In this document: piece after piece, positions 36,701 through 49,900 of the stretch
How positions within the stretch are numbered: position 1 is the stretch's first letter
How the letters are laid out: every line of letters starts with the position of its first letter
DNA from: Triops longicaudatus
Lineage: Eukaryota; Arthropoda; Branchiopoda; Notostraca; Triopsidae
Direction: 5' to 3'
Length of the DNA: 64,000 nucleotides
Assembly: GCA_022885665.1 (NCBI GenBank)
Contig: JAGQDJ010000019.1
Coordinates: 1,019,754 to 1,083,753 of the forward strand
Notes under the pieces: generated by a model
The model's database searches: none
The model's input: the letters and a program-made list of their open reading frames with translations, nothing else
What the model was told of the DNA's origin: nothing
Program-made: the position numbers and the translations under genes

Positions 36701-39700
36701 TGCTTAGTACGAGGGGGAGTAATATTTGCTGAACCTGTTCTATCGCTCGGGCCATGATCCAGCTGCGGTAAACTCCTTTACTGGCACATTTCGTCAGATT
36801 ATTTTTTGAGCTCTTATGACCGTGGTGCTGGAAATCTAGAAAAAAAGGAAGACATTCCCCTAAAAAAAGGTAACGCGTTCATCTTCGAGCATTAGACACG
36901 CTTGAAGTTCCTTATCAGTTGGAGCCTTGGGTGCGGAACCTCCCCAATTTCACATTGCTCGTCGATTTGAAAAGTCCTTCAAATTGCTAAGTGATAGTTT
37001 CATTTAGACCTCCCAACGCTACCTAAAACCCTCATGCACGTCATATAATCTTCGTTTTAAAAGTAAATTTGACAATTTTTATTACTTCCTTTTTTCTTCC
37101 ATACTCTCTGATTATATGTGTTCATTTCCTGAGGGAGTTAAAATGAGCTTGCCCTCCTTGTAGAACTTGGAGATTTATTGCTCCCATCCCATCTCTTTTT
37201 TAGTTGAAAAATCACCCTTTTTCCCCAGTTCACGGAAGCTAGGTTTATTATAAGCAGATCCTTTACTAAATCGACAGGAAGTTAAAGGTGGCCCCAAATA
37301 CAATGGGCCCACCTAGCCAGCATTTTTTGTAAATTTTTTTTAAAAGAAATTAGTTTCCCTAAGCTGTTAGGGGAGCCCTCTTTTTTTTCTAATCTTTTAA
37401 GACGATGAGCGTAAGGGCAAATGTGAAGAAGCTAGTTGGAAGTTTTTCGTTATGCAAACCATGAATGCCGTTATCCGGAAGATCATTTCGTTCTTTTCTA
37501 GGGGGAAGGAGTTGAATTCCGTGTCTTGAAGGAAATGTTCCAGGTCAGGCACAGTTCGTGTGGAGACCAACTTTGCGCTTGTTCCGTATGAGAAATCTAG
37601 TTTTGATAGCTCCATGCATGCCTGAAGAGGAAGAGTCAGCGGGGACCCCCAAACTGCGACATCAATGCCGTGATGTTGTTACCTGTAGCGATGTAATGAG
37701 CCCGAGCTGTCTCGCAAAAGAAGAGCACCCACTTTTGCTTTTTCATTAACGTGGACAACAGGAGGTTTTGAAAAGGGACAAGGAATTTCCAATGAAATTA
37801 CCCCCAACACAATTACCTTTTTTCTCTTCTTTTCTTTGTTGTTGAATACCCCACTTTTTTCTGCATGCACAGTGTTGGGACCGATTTGTCTGTTAGATCC
37901 ATAAGTAAGTGAATGAATAGGAAAGAGCATACTATTGCCACACTGCCAGGCACAAACATAATTACGCGGTGTATTGTTGCGTGCGGTACCTGTGATTGGC
38001 TCATTAAAGCAAAGGTAGCAAGCAATTCGATTATACCCGCCTGCGGTGGCATCGCTTTTGCTTCATTCCCGCAGATTTGTTTACTACTGCGGTTGGAGCT
38101 GTGGAAGTGAGGTGATTAAAAAAAGCACGCAAGCCACCTTTTTTTCTATTCCTCCCTTTTTCCCGTTCCGCTGTGGTAACCACCTGATAATGAATTACTT
38201 GTATGCCCAAAACTAAGATCTAGGATCCGTGATAAAATGAAAATGATTCTCTTTTCGGGGAAATTTAGCGGTTGTCGGGTAGAAATACATAGAAAAAAAG
38301 GTTATTTGAAATCAATACTCTCAATCCAACATGCTCTCTGCTTTCCTAAGAAAATGGAGAAGAAGTAGGGTCATTTGTAAGCAAATACCTTTGGCCATCC
38401 CGTAAAATAGAAGAAAAAAAGGTGCATATCGAAAATAGAAAAGATGTTGCCTTTTCTAGCCACGGCATACATAGGAGGCTTGCCTTAGTGGATCGTTCGG
38501 CTATGCTTTCTGGCCGAAGACGACAAGCATGCTAAGTGCTCTCATTATTCACGTCCAACACATCGACGTAAGTTGGCTCCTGAAACCCCGATACAGTACA
38601 TCACTTTTATCCCCTCACCACTTCGCGTATCTACTACGTTGAAATGCTTTGCCTGTGCCCAAAGAAAGGGAGCATCGCTTACTTATTCAAGAAGCTTTTT
38701 AGACCTCCGCAGCAGCAGGAAAATGTGCAGCACGTTTTTCAATCTCCATTCCCTGTGCGTCGTTTGGCTGCTGCTCTTTTTTATTCTTGAAGGCACGGTA
38801 ATTGAATTTCTCGTCAAGAAGACAATTAAAAGAGAGGCAAAAGACATATGAAACCTTACCATTCACGGGCTACGCTAAGTGACGATGTTTCATGGGCGAA
38901 ACGATGAGTGAAGGTGGAGTTCGATCTGACAATGGTCTTCTCTTCATGGGAAATATGAAAACAGGGCGTTGCTTCTTTTCACGGGAAGTGTAATAAAGGT
39001 TAGAGCGCTCTTCAGAACGCTTTTTCACTACCTCTTGCCCTGTCTCTCTCACTTATCCCGCTTTTTTATCTACCACTAGCTCACTCATCAGCGAAAATGT
39101 TGCTACAACATCATGTGCGGTGGGTCTTCTGTGTTATCCAACTTCCAACCCCCCTTTTAGCCCCTTGATATAACACGACAGACAATAATTCTGCTACAGG
39201 GGTATAAATGATGCGTTCTGCCTGCTTATTGGTCAAAACGGGTTTGGTAATAAAATGGTAGTAACTTAACAATTGTCTCACAGAGCGCCACACAAATTTT
39301 AACTTACACGTGAAATATATACATAACGCACCCACTTGAAAAACTTCGCAAGGCTCTAACTCCCAATACCGTGCGGAGACTATATTGACATTTATACGCT
39401 TAACTAAATTATCTCTACGCAAAAAAAAAAGAAACAAGTCCGTTGAAATATTTGTTTGGATAGCTTGGTCAACCAACCCCGCCCTTACATACATATATAT
39501 CAATTATGGAAGGTGAAAAACACAAAATGAAAAAAAGTTATATGAGAAAACGAACCAATGGAGCTTACGGTACAGGAGAAAGGAGTTTTAGCTCTCTTCC
39601 GAACGCCAGTAAGCTACTGATAATGTTTGTATTGCTTTGGCTATTGCCTTTACACAGCTTGGTGTCTTAAGCAACATGCACTTCGTTAATATTCTCCAGC

Positions 39701-41300
39701 CCATAGGATTGGAAATGTTCTAATGTTTTGTATAAGAAAATAGCCTTTTCGTCTCGTTGACGTTTTGCCCCTGACGCCAATACCCGCTAATGGGAAGAGA
39801 GGGAAAATGTGTTTCGATAGTACAGCGTGATGGATTGCAGTGAACTCGTTTAGAACAGCCATCGTTGGGAAATTGCTAACGCATTCAATGCTGCTCAAAC
39901 GGCCCCCGTTTGGTTTTCTTCGCGTCTACCGCGCTTGGATGCTTGATTTGCTTTCTGCAAGACAGATGAGTCTAGACTTCTCCAACCGGCCACTTTATCA
40001 TTAACTTTGAGTGTTAATATATGAAGCAGAGGAAGACTTTCTTGATTCATAAGATTTGTTTGGGTTGTTCAGTAATAAAAGGGTTAATGGCGCTGTATGA
40101 AGCTCAGAATATATTGGATGGACAAATTTAACGGGTTTTGTTTTTTATGGTTCCTAACAAAGACATGTTATGCAGTTAGTTTGCACAGCAATAAATTGTA
40201 AATTACGAGGTGTGGTTAGTGGCCCGTTGCTTATTCGTGGTTCGTGTAGATTTAGTCGTTTTTCCTGACTAGTTCCAGCGCTTTGTTACTGGAAACCTTG
40301 CTAGAAACCTTGCTGGAAGTACTTCGGAGTTGACAACGGGGGGCAGTTTTGCATTGCAAAGTAGGCTGTCATCTTCTGACCAGACCGTACGGTGAATTTG
40401 AGGCCCAATGATAATGGCTTCTTTGGCCGTGGAAAACAGAGCCTCCCTCCTGTGAAACGTATGTATTGCCTGCGAACGCGAGTCTTTCAAGGTGGAATTC
40501 ATGATGAAGCACGCAGAGCAAGGAGCACTCAGCATATAAGGAAGACGAAAGAAAGGGTCATGCGTGCTTCATTTATCAAACAAGTCTTCATCATAGCCCT
40601 CGTCTCGAGGAGCAGCCAATGGCAGAGGAAACTTTGGGTGGAAAAATAATCAACCTATGGCTTTTCTTCGTGATCCCTTCCTTTTTTCTGACGAACATGA
40701 CTTAGTAAATAAAGGAATAGAGTTAGATTGGCTTGCACGTTAACATTTCCCATTAGTATGTTTTATTACGTTGTTGGATCTTCCTATGGTAGTCATTCCA
40801 TGTCATAAATGGATAGATTTTTCTCTTGCATTGTTAAAACAAACGAAGTTCTTTGCTAACGGAAGTAATTGCAATAACCTTTTTATTACCGGAAGCATTT
40901 TCATGCATTTTGCATTTTTATTTCTCCACAGGAGTAGTAAACTGGCAAGCAAAGTTTAAAGTCCTGAATGTATTGTGTTCCTGTATCGAAATTAGTTTTC
41001 TAGCTTTTATTTGCACTATTCATCGGGATATAATGTTGCATATTTACGATATATCAGCTTTGGAACATCTGAGACTTTTGCTGCCTAACAAGGAATGCCG
41101 CAGTTGAAAAGTGCAATTGGAAATTTAAACTCCCGCCAATTTAAAGTGCATTTTCTTGTAAAAAGGAAGAATTATTGTTTTGTACAACTCGCGCCACCTA
41201 GTATCATTCCATGTAGTAGATTGCTCCATCTTTCCGGCACTTTTTGGGTCCTTGTTGTGAAGTGATCAAGTAACGTGTTCGTTCTATCTGTGAAAATCAG

Positions 41301-41349
41301 GTAAGCTACCAGTCATCTAGCAATATAGGGTACTAAATTAAGTTTCTAG
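41301..41349 (+). other. 5' UTR intron of NACA
   Basis: ATCAG|GTAAGC at 41300/41301 and TTTCTAG at 41343-41349 form a 49-base intron ending 11 bases before the NACA start codon. The upstream leader includes CTTTCCGGCACTTTTT (41228-41243), a pyrimidine-rich stretch of the kind found at starts of translation-machinery transcripts. The latter point is inference. Confidence 0.6.
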
Positions 41350-41360
41350 ATCAAGCTACA

Positions 41361-42149
41361 ATGCCTCAGTTGACTGAAATCGAGAAATCCGCCCCTACTG
41401 TTCAAGATGTGTCTGACAACACCGACTCTGATTCTGACTCAGTCCCCGACTTGGAAGAATCCGGTCAAAATGTCCAAAACCCAGTAATTATCCCTTTTTC
41501 TATACCATGATTATACGAATCTGATGCCAAATAACAACTAGGTTGCTGCTGCAGCTGGTTTGAATGAAGAACTAGTCAGCAAAGCCAAGCAAAGCAGAGG
41601 AGAAAAGAAAGCCCGCAAGATTATGTCCAAATTGGGCCTTAAACAAGTAATTGCCCCCGATCAATCGCCTTGGAGTTTACTAATCTAAATGTGTAGGTTG
41701 TCGGTGTTAGCCGCGTGACCATCAGAAAGTCCCGTAATATCCTTTTCGTGATCAACAAGCCTGATGTATACAAGAACCCCGTTTCTGACACTTACATTGT
41801 CTTCGGTGAGGCCAAGATTGAAGATTTGAACCAACAAGCTCACATGGCCGCTGTTGAGAAATTCAAGGCCCCTGAAATAAACCCGGCTGAAGCAGGAGCA
41901 CATGGAACCACCGTACGTGCTTAAGTCCTTTTACTTTTTGTATACTCAATTAATTGATCGTGTGGACAGGTCCCAGCACCAATCCAAGAAGAATCCGAAG
42001 AGGAGGAAGTGGATGATGCTGATGTGGAAGAAAAGGACATTGATCTTGTCATGACCCAAGCCAATGTCTCCAGAGCTAAAGCCATCAAAGCCCTTAAGAA
42101 CAACAAAAATGACATTGTTAACGCGATCATGGAGTTAACCATGTGGTAA
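41361..42149 (+). CDS. NACA: nascent polypeptide-associated complex subunit alpha
   Basis: NAC-alpha pairs with NAC-beta (BTF3) on the ribosome exit site, shields nascent chains and guards against mis-targeting to the ER. There are four exons: 41361-41483, 41542-41646, 41697-41912, 41970-42149, all phase 0, giving 207 residues, close to the usual 215. In order: an acidic N-terminus with Asp-Ser repeats (DNTDSDSDSVPDLEES), the basic ribosome-contact region (SRGEKKARKIMSKLGLKQ), the NAC domain (GVSRVTIRKS...ILFVINKPDVYK), an acidic spacer (EESEEEEVDD) and a C-terminal UBA domain (DIDLVMTQANVSRAKAIKAL). The start ATG follows a short 5' UTR intron. It is complete with no broken motif. The next gene is convergent on the other strand, with its stop 208 bases away. 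Confidence 0.97.
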
Positions 42150-42300
42150 TGGCCCAGGGCACGACAATGTCGGCTTTATCCTTTTGCCGATAACGAGCAC
42201 TGGGCCTGAAGCCACTTCCCTAGTTTATAGATCATTGAAAAAAATGCTCCACTCTTGATCACAAAAATACACAACCTTCTTTGTGACAATTAATTATTGC

Positions 42301-42306
42301 TTTATT
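42301..42306 (-). terminator. polyadenylation signal of the TMEM205-like gene
   Basis: TTTATT on + reads AATAAA on -, about 50 bases beyond the stop codon of the - strand gene. The position is appropriate. Confidence 0.6.
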
Positions 42307-42356
42307 TTTTAAAGGAAAAAAACAACTATAGTTTATTGGCACTCTTTCGCATCCAC

Positions 42357-43812
42357 TTAGCTAAAGCACAGTTTCGACGCCAGATAATGTAAATGAAAGA
42401 CATTACAACCGAGAGCTGTCATGTTAACAATGGCGATGGACATGTGTGAAAGACGGAAGGAGTGACAAACATCCTTGTACTTGATGCACTGACGGAGCAC
42501 TTCAAAACTTTTGTTGCCTAAACGGGGTCCTGCTTCGGCTCCGTGCCCAGCTGCCCTTTCGAGAACTACTTTGACTGCGATATGATTGAGTAATCTGGGC
42601 ACGATATACAAGCGAGCGAGAAGGGGAGCCAAACAACAAAATGTTAAACAAGCAGCCTGGATGAAACGAGAACTCTTTCATTAAACCCTTCCTTTTTTCA
42701 TAGCCTTGTTTATTGTGTTACTTGAGTGACGTCTGATGATTTCCACAGCCCTGCAGGGTGATGTTCAACAAAGGCAGCAAGCGTGAACAATCCCATGACA
42801 CTGCTGAGGCACATATACTTTGGGAAAAGGGCGCTTTGGACACGCGCGAACGTGTGACGCGGTAATATGAAGAGCAGCACCAGCCCTAATGCAATCGTAG
42901 TATTAAACTTCTCTTTCGGTCATCGTCTTACGCCAAGTCAATGAAAAGGGTAACTTACCCGACACGAATGTCATCCAAATTTGAGACCCAAAGAGAATAC
43001 TGAACGAACCCAGGTATGTCAAACTCCATGTCAAACCAGGTTGTGCGGAGGACAATACAGGCGAACGAGGAGGATTTAATACATAGGCTGTTAACGCCAC
43101 AGCAACTAATACAACGAAATGCGCAGGCTGGCTTGAACGCTTGAGTACTCTGAAATAAAAACAAAATAAAAAATTCCGTTAAAAAATTATTTTAGTAGAA
43201 CGTAAGAATAGTTAAAGAAATTAATCAGCCATATTTTTAATAGGCTAACTAACAATTGAAATTGGATAGTTTGTACGGCAACGAATAAAGCTTCCAACGG
43301 AAAATACATGAATCAAAATTCGATGGAAAAATCAGCAGCCTTACAATAAGGCTTACATTAAGCACACGCATCAATGTAATATTGCCACTAAACATGTAAT
43401 TGACTATAATTAACGTAAATCTTCGATTAACACTGTTTTATTTTAAATTTGTTCGGAGAAATTACCTTAAAAGGCTCCCAATGCCGGAGTATTTTTCCAT
43501 TGCGTCGTCTACATCTGGGATACGACGCTCAACGCTGGCTACGGATCTCAAGTCCCATCTAACTCCAGCGCAAATATGACAAATGTGTTCATCTTTGGAG
43601 TTATCCAGAATGTTGATTGGGGCAATGGATAGCACATCATCTTCCCATTCTGTGGGAATGACACTGGGTGGACAAAACGCGTTGACAACAGGGCAAGTAG
43701 GCAAATCCGACATAGCACTTAGCGAGACACATCTTCGTTTCAAAGTCGGAGTGGGCTTTTCGAAAGTTCGAATTTTCGAGGTGGGGAAATTCACCTTACT
43801 CGAATGACACAT
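42357..43812 (-). CDS. TMEM205: TMEM205-like multi-pass membrane protein
   Basis: Four exons: 43466-43812, 42959-43149, 42722-42885, 42357-42656, with matching phases (2, 1, 0), give 333 residues. The core matches the TMEM205 family: LGSFSILFGSQIWMTFVSG, then LPRHTFARVQSALFPKYM, a further hydrophobic segment, and a C-terminal block with CIKYKDVCHSFRLSHMSIA before a last helix. TMEM205 proteins are about 190 residues with roughly four membrane helices; human TMEM205 has been linked to cisplatin resistance, but the basic function is unclear. Here about 115 extra N-terminal residues (hydrophilic, Pro/Ser-rich) precede the core. The start is the first ATG of exon 1 and is 50 bases from the start of a possible divergent gene. 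Introns are 316, 73 and 65 bp. Confidence 0.85.
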
Positions 43813-43862
43813 GGTGAATATAGGACAATTTTAACGACAATTTAAAAGGACGCTGTGAAAAA

Positions 43863-44229
43863 ATGGCTCTAACTGGAAGAACTCTCCTTCAGAGAGTGAT
43901 TCTGATGCTAGAAGTGGAGCAACTCCGTGAGTCTTTCTAGTCCAATGGTATCCCGACCGCTATCAAGTCTTTTATACCAGCGTCCTGGCTGATCCGGTGC
44001 CAGTTTTGACGTCACGGGCTAGCCACTGGGTTTCCATTTGTTTAAACTTTGGGGGACTAAGAGATTTTCCCCATTTCGAGATTCTTTGCGGGAAGCTGGA
44101 TGGACTTTTTATGACCTCGATAAAGATAAGAGGAGTAGCGAGATCATATACAAACTCCTTTTCGGTACACGCAGAGCGGAAGTTCGCGATTTTCTTCTCG
44201 AACATTCGCATCTTCTTATGAAAGGGTAG
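43863..44229 (+). CDS. possible small two-exon gene of unknown function
   Basis: An ATG 50 bases from the TMEM205-like start opens MALTGRTLLQRVILMLEVEQL, followed by a good donor (CTCC|GTGAGT at 43926/43927). One acceptor that keeps the frame is CATTTCGAG at 44080, giving 70 residues (43863-43926 plus 44081-44229) with a basic, charged C-terminal half (RSSEIIYKLLFGTRRAEVRD). A second frame of the downstream part is also open, so the splice choice is uncertain. I recognise no family. An AATAAA follows at about 44283. It could be non-coding. Confidence 0.25.
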
Positions 44230-46848
44230 ATGTAGCCTTGGTTAAGGGCTAAAATATAGTGAAAAGGTGGGGCTTGACATTAAAATAAAAGGAGAAAAAC
44301 GGAACAAGGCACCAGAATATGAAAGACAACCTTTACATGGTGCTGTTTCCGTATCAGGGTCTCGTAAAAGAGAGAGTTAGGCATCCGAAATCCTTGGGAG
44401 TTTTGATTTACATCAGTACATATACGACAATGTTTAAAAAAAATTTACAGTCGTCAGTTTGTCGTTTGTGAAGCTGAGTAACTTCCTAGCATAGCCCCAC
44501 GTCATATGGGGGCCCTTATATGTTGCGTTGCGTGTTCGAACAAGCCTCCCGTAGAATATGTCGCGCAAAAGGAGCCCGATTAACCTTTGACTTTACTGGC
44601 ACGAGTTTTAAACTGTTGGCCTATTATGCTACGCTCTACTTTTCCTGGCATCTTTTTTTTCTTTCTTTTTACCCTAAACGTTTGACTTCTAAATATTCCA
44701 GGTCACATGCGCATGGTTTATTTTCTAGCATGCCCTTGTTTATTAGCGGTTCGAACTCTGTTTTCATTTTCCGACAGGGGTAAAACGGCTATCATGTGTA
44801 AAAATCGTGTGTAACTTTAGAGTGTCCGCAACACCCACTGTTATACAGAGGTTATACAAAGGTATTTTAAGCTACATTTTTTCCGTCCTAGTCATGGGGT
44901 TTTTCATCATTACTGTCTGGCTCCAAAACCTGTTTCCTAGACTATACAGTTAAGTTTAGAACCTTCCCTTTTTACGACCCCGAAACTTTTTTTTAGCTAC
45001 CAAAAGCTCGCCACGAGGCTTCTTATTGCACCACGCTTTTGACACTCATTTCTCTTTTATGTTAGCCCGAAAACCGTTCTTTACCATGTAAATCCCCCAC
45101 TGTCTACGTGATGAAGATCATGATTTGGAATTACACTGTATAATGAAGTTCTACCCCTTCCAATCCCGATTACAATTGGGGAAATTCGAGCGATCCTATT
45201 CCAGACTTTGGTTTTCGAGGTGTCAGGAGAAATTTGACAAAGAATGCGTTGAAATTGTTGGGAAAGGCTTAGCATAAGTTTCCACACACCTGTGCCAAAG
45301 GCAGCTAAAATAGAGATGCGTATGCCACCACGTGTGCTTGGCCTATGACACACGAATTCTCTCCACTTCAATGTTCGAAAGACACGTTTAAGTTACTTCA
45401 TTCGGGTTATTGGGTAAGTACTCTAGTCAAATGTCGTTAGAAACGTCGGTGCGTGTTCCAGTTAAAAGCAGCAGTATTTGGTTCAAGTCGGTACACGTGG
45501 ATTGCACTCCGATAAACAATGCACGCGAACCGGTGTGAAGTTACAGGTTCAGTAAGAACTGAGTCCTTCCGTTTCCGTTGCATTCCTATCAAATTTGGTT
45601 ACATCATAGCATCTATGCCAACGTAAGCTAGGGACAACAGAATAAAAGAAATCCTCTTGGGGGTTTCGGATAACGCCTAAAGGACATCAGATTTTCCCCT
45701 TAATTAAAGAAAGCTCAGCCTTACTGAAGATAGGAATGGCCTCTGTCTCATCATACATCATAACCTTGTAATGAGAAAGATGCATGTATCGACGCTTTGA
45801 GTTCGGCGCCCTGGCCTTATTCGTTCGAGTTTTCGTACAATTTTAAGTCGTCAGCCGGGCATTCAACCCCGGTTCGCTATTTCAGGGTCGAACAAACTTT
45901 GTCTTGGACTTTTGTTTCCAAAATTTAGTGTAGGATACAGGTGACTTTCGTCCTCTTCGTATTTTACTTCGCCCAATTCATTGTGTAGTCGCAACTGTAC
46001 ACTTTGCATTGATAGTGTGACTGCCGCTTGCTGTATCCTTCGTAAAAGAAAAAAGGAGCTTAAAATAGAAGTTACAGATAAAACACATATACAAAAAAAA
46101 AAGAAAAATTAAAAGAAAAAAGGAATGGCGAGTATAAAAATAGAAAGAAATTTTTATCTAAATCTTAAAAAGGGGATACACAGCGGAAAAAAATAAAGAA
46201 ATTTGGAAAGTAAAATAAAAAAGTAAGTTCCCACAAAAATATAGGATCGAAATCAAAGTTTGTCTTTTAATTTTCACATCCAGTTCTAGACGATACTTTC
46301 AGAAACGTATGAAATGTTTCCCAAATACTCTTAATAGTCACGTAGGCGTTCCGGCAGACGCGAATTCCGTTCGGCGCTATTTAAGGAGAAAGGGCGAGTT
46401 TTTTGCGCAACTTTACGTTTCCAGGAACATGTGTGCATGTTGGTCATGTGAAATATACTGAATGCATTAAATTGTATAATAAAACCTTGAAAGCGTCGTC
46501 GCCACTATTTTTGTGAATCAGCCTCGTGAGCGAAAAAGACCTGACTCTAGGCCAATGAAATTACATGGACAGAAAAGAAACGGAATAGCAGGTAATATAA
46601 GGCGATTGATTCTCACTGCGTAAATATGGGAGTAAATGATTTAAATTGTATTTTTTTAACTTAAAAAGGAAAAGTTCAACGTTCGGTATTGGCGAGTAAC
46701 AAAGCCCTCGGTTGTATTTAGCGGGTGTCGCTTCAATAGCAAACGCGATGCTAAACCCATGCGGCAGGGGATCCCTTGTAGCTCAGCAAAGTTGTTGCTC
46801 TCGGGTGAGAGGAGTGTTTCGGTTTCACGAACCAAAGTTGTCCAACAG
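44230..46848. other. 2.6 kb non-coding stretch
   Basis: I see no recognisable exon on either strand. It contains A-rich tracts (46080-46220) and open frames below 100 codons without family resemblance. The right end is the leader of the M16 protease gene. Confidence 0.6.
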
Positions 46849-46901
46849 GTAAATAAAGCTGACTGAAATTGAGAACAGCACTAATGCCATGCTATTTCTA
46901 G
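46849..46901 (+). other. 5' UTR intron of the M16 protease gene
   Basis: CAACAG|GTAAAT at 46848/46849 and ATTTCTAG ending at 46901 bracket 53 bases. The upstream ATG at 46889 falls inside this intron, which supports the start codon at 46937. Confidence 0.55.
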
Positions 46902-46936
46902 TGTTGTTTGAAGCGTCCGACGTAGATATTATAAGG

Positions 46937-49900
46937 ATGGCAACAGAAGAACTTAGCTATGACTCTGTAGTTTCTTGCAAAGTTAATGATCTCATTCCGG
47001 TCACAAAGTACAGGTCAAAGAAAACTGGCTTGACTGTAATTTTGGCAGAAGTTGAAGGCCCTGTAATCAACGGTTACTTCTGTCTGGGTATCTCCGTGAA
47101 GTCACGATAGCTAAGGAATATATTTATGACTTTTGTTCACATAGCAACCGAGGCATTTGATGACGATGGTCTACCTCATACGTTGGAGCATTTAATCTTT
47201 TTGGGATCCGACGACTACCCCTATAAAGGCATGTTGGATCGGTTGGCAAACCGATGCCTTGCTTCTGGAACCAATGCTTGGACTGGTTCGTTCTTTACTT
47301 TTTTCTTTCCCTTCATCACTGAATTTTGAAATGCTTTTATTTGTTTCTTCATGCTAGATACGGATCATACTTGCTATACTATGACCACAGCAGGAGCTGA
47401 AGGCTTCTTAGCGTTGCTTCCAATTTATTTAGATCACATTTTGCATCCAACTTTAACCGTAACTTTTTCTTATTTGATAAGGCCAGAACCAGAAGTTACT
47501 TTTATACTTTTCTTAGGACGATGGTTTTGTAACTGAGGTTCATCATATCAACGGTGACGGTGAAGACGCGGGCGTTGTGTATTGTGAGATGCAGGGAAGA
47601 GAAAACTCAGGTGAATCGCGTGTTCATCGCGCTATGCTCCAAGCTTTGTATCCTGGCCATTGTGGCTATAAGTCTGAAACTGGTGGTATCTTGAAGAACC
47701 TCAGGGAATCTACCACTAACGAAAAGGTAAATGTTTCTCATGTTGTGTTTATCATTTTTCTATTTCTAAATTAACGTTAAATGAATACCAATCCGAGTGT
47801 GGTGGTATGCAGGAGCGACAAAAGGTCTCTAAATAACAAATATTTTTTCTGCTCAGGTGCGCAAGTATCACCAAGAATTTTATCGAGTTGAGAATCTGAC
47901 GCTTGTAATTACCGGACAAATAGCCGCCCATGAGATATTCAAAGCTATTGAAGCTTTAGAGGACAAAATTATATTGAGGGTAAATAGTTGGTTTCATTAG
48001 AAATTACAAGTGAATACTCATTAAAAATAATGGTTATAGCGTCGTGCTGGAGAATGGATTCGACCATGGCAAAGTGAAGTGCCGGTACTTGAAGCCGCTG
48101 TAGATCAGTTGGTACCATATCCTTGCGAGGATGAAGAAAATGGAATGGTCTGGGTTGCGTGGAGAGGCCCATTAGCCGTCAAACAGCATTACGAGTAATT
48201 GTGTTGAGTCTTTCAGAAGATTCTTTTCATTTAATAGCTTTCTATAGAATATGCGCTATGATGATGCTTATGGAGTATTTGACAGATACCGCCGTTAGTC
48301 CCTTGCAGAAAGCCTTCGTGGAAGATGAAGCTTTTGCTAGTAGAGTAAGGCTACTTCGTTTTTTAATAGATAAGAAATGAACAGATTAAAAAGCTTCACA
48401 AATTTGAGAATATTTCAGAAACAAATAGTTGAGAGAAAAAAAGAAAGTGGAAACTGGACATACAGAAAAAAGCACTAAAGATGGAGAAAAATAATGAAAA
48501 GAACAGGTTATTCTTTTTTATTTTTATTTTTTTTAAATTTATTTTTTAGGTGGGATATTCGTTTTTAGAAAACGCCTCAACAGCGGCATACTTAATTTTT
48601 GAAAACGTTCCCGTTCCCAAATTAGCGATGATTGAACCAAAACTCTTCACCATTCTGAAGAAACTGGAGTTTGACATGAAACGAATGAATATCGTAATTC
48701 ATCGACGGATTTTGGAACAGTTGAGTGGTTTGGAAAACAATCCCCACGACGCCATAGCGTTTATGGCTATTGGAGACGTCTTGTTTGGCCATTCAAATGA
48801 CGATGTAGGTTTTGTAATTCAGTTTACGTTTATTTGAGTCTGACTTCTGTTGCCTTAGTTTTACCGACGTTTTAATCAAGTGGAGGAATTCCGACGACTG
48901 AAAACAGAACCAGAGTCATTTTGGCGCAATTTGTTAAATAAATATCTTTTGGAGTCTCCAGCCGTCATTACTCGTGGGTTACCTTCGTCTGTTGAGATGG
49001 AAGCTTTAGCAACCGAAGAGAAGCAGCGTATTGAAGCCCAGCGTGAGCATTTAGGCCCAGATGGACTAAGCAAAAAAGCGTCTGAGCTAGAAAAGGCCAT
49101 GGAAGCAAATGAAGTACAAGTTTTCTCGCCAACTAAACGGTTAAGATTCAAATAAATCTTGCTTGAAGGTACCCCCTCCCCCAGAAGTAATTAGCCGGAT
49201 TCCTGTTCCTAGCATCGATTCTATTCAATTCCACCATGTGGATCGGTACTGCAACACCAAAACTACTCAAGTGGATGGTGACGTTAACGAGCAGCGAGAC
49301 CATACCAAATTCCCTATATCAAAGCTTCCCATGAAGTTTCAGTTAGACTCGGTTCAAACAAGTTTCGTTTATGTAAGTTGAACTACAATTCCTATTTTTT
49401 TGGGGGCAACAGTGTATTACTGTACATGGTAGTTATGTATTTTCGTGAATTTCGTGTTATTTCCGTACTAATTTGATTTACTCTAATTTGAATACCGCAG
49501 TTGCTTACTATGATGGACAGTTCCGAAGTTCCTAGTGATTTGCGGCCCTACTTGCCCCTCTTGATGGAATTACTCGTAGAATCGCCTATCCAGCGAGGCA
49601 CTGATTTGGTTCCTTATGAGCAAGTGGTAGCAGAGTTGTCGGAAGATACCGTTAAAGCAGTTGCATTCATTGGCGTCGACGCAGGCAGGAGATTCCATTG
49701 CGGAGCCTTTTCACAATTAGCTTTACTATTTTTACAGGTACGGAAACTACTGTTGCATAGAATGCAGACATGATCACTGTTATTGTAGTTAGAAGAAGAT
49801 AAGTACGAAAAGGGCGTGAAATGGCTCCACGAGCTGTTATACGATGTCAAGATCACAGCAGACCGTGTGAAAGTGGTAGCCACTAAAATGGTGAACGATG

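Larger units (their letters stand above)
32668..41360. other. 8.7 kb between the en-B start and NACA: en-B upstream region
   Basis: There is no recognisable gene. The - strand just upstream of the en-B ATG has an AT-rich ATATATA tract at about 32683-32689, too close to the ATG to be a confident TATA box. A GC-rich patch at 33400-33720 is listed separately. The last 60 bases before NACA hold its 5' UTR intron. The rest is AT-rich with many short open frames (up to 135 codons, for example 33296-33703 on -) and no family match. Confidence 0.6.

Noticed and set aside
44745..44762. tRNA B-box-like GGTTCGAACTC
   Set aside because: No A box and no cloverleaf can be formed around it.
46889..46936. 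Upstream in-frame ATG for the M16 protease
   Set aside because: It lies within a 53-base 5' UTR intron (GTAAAT...TTTCTAG); residues from 46937 match the usual N-terminus length better.
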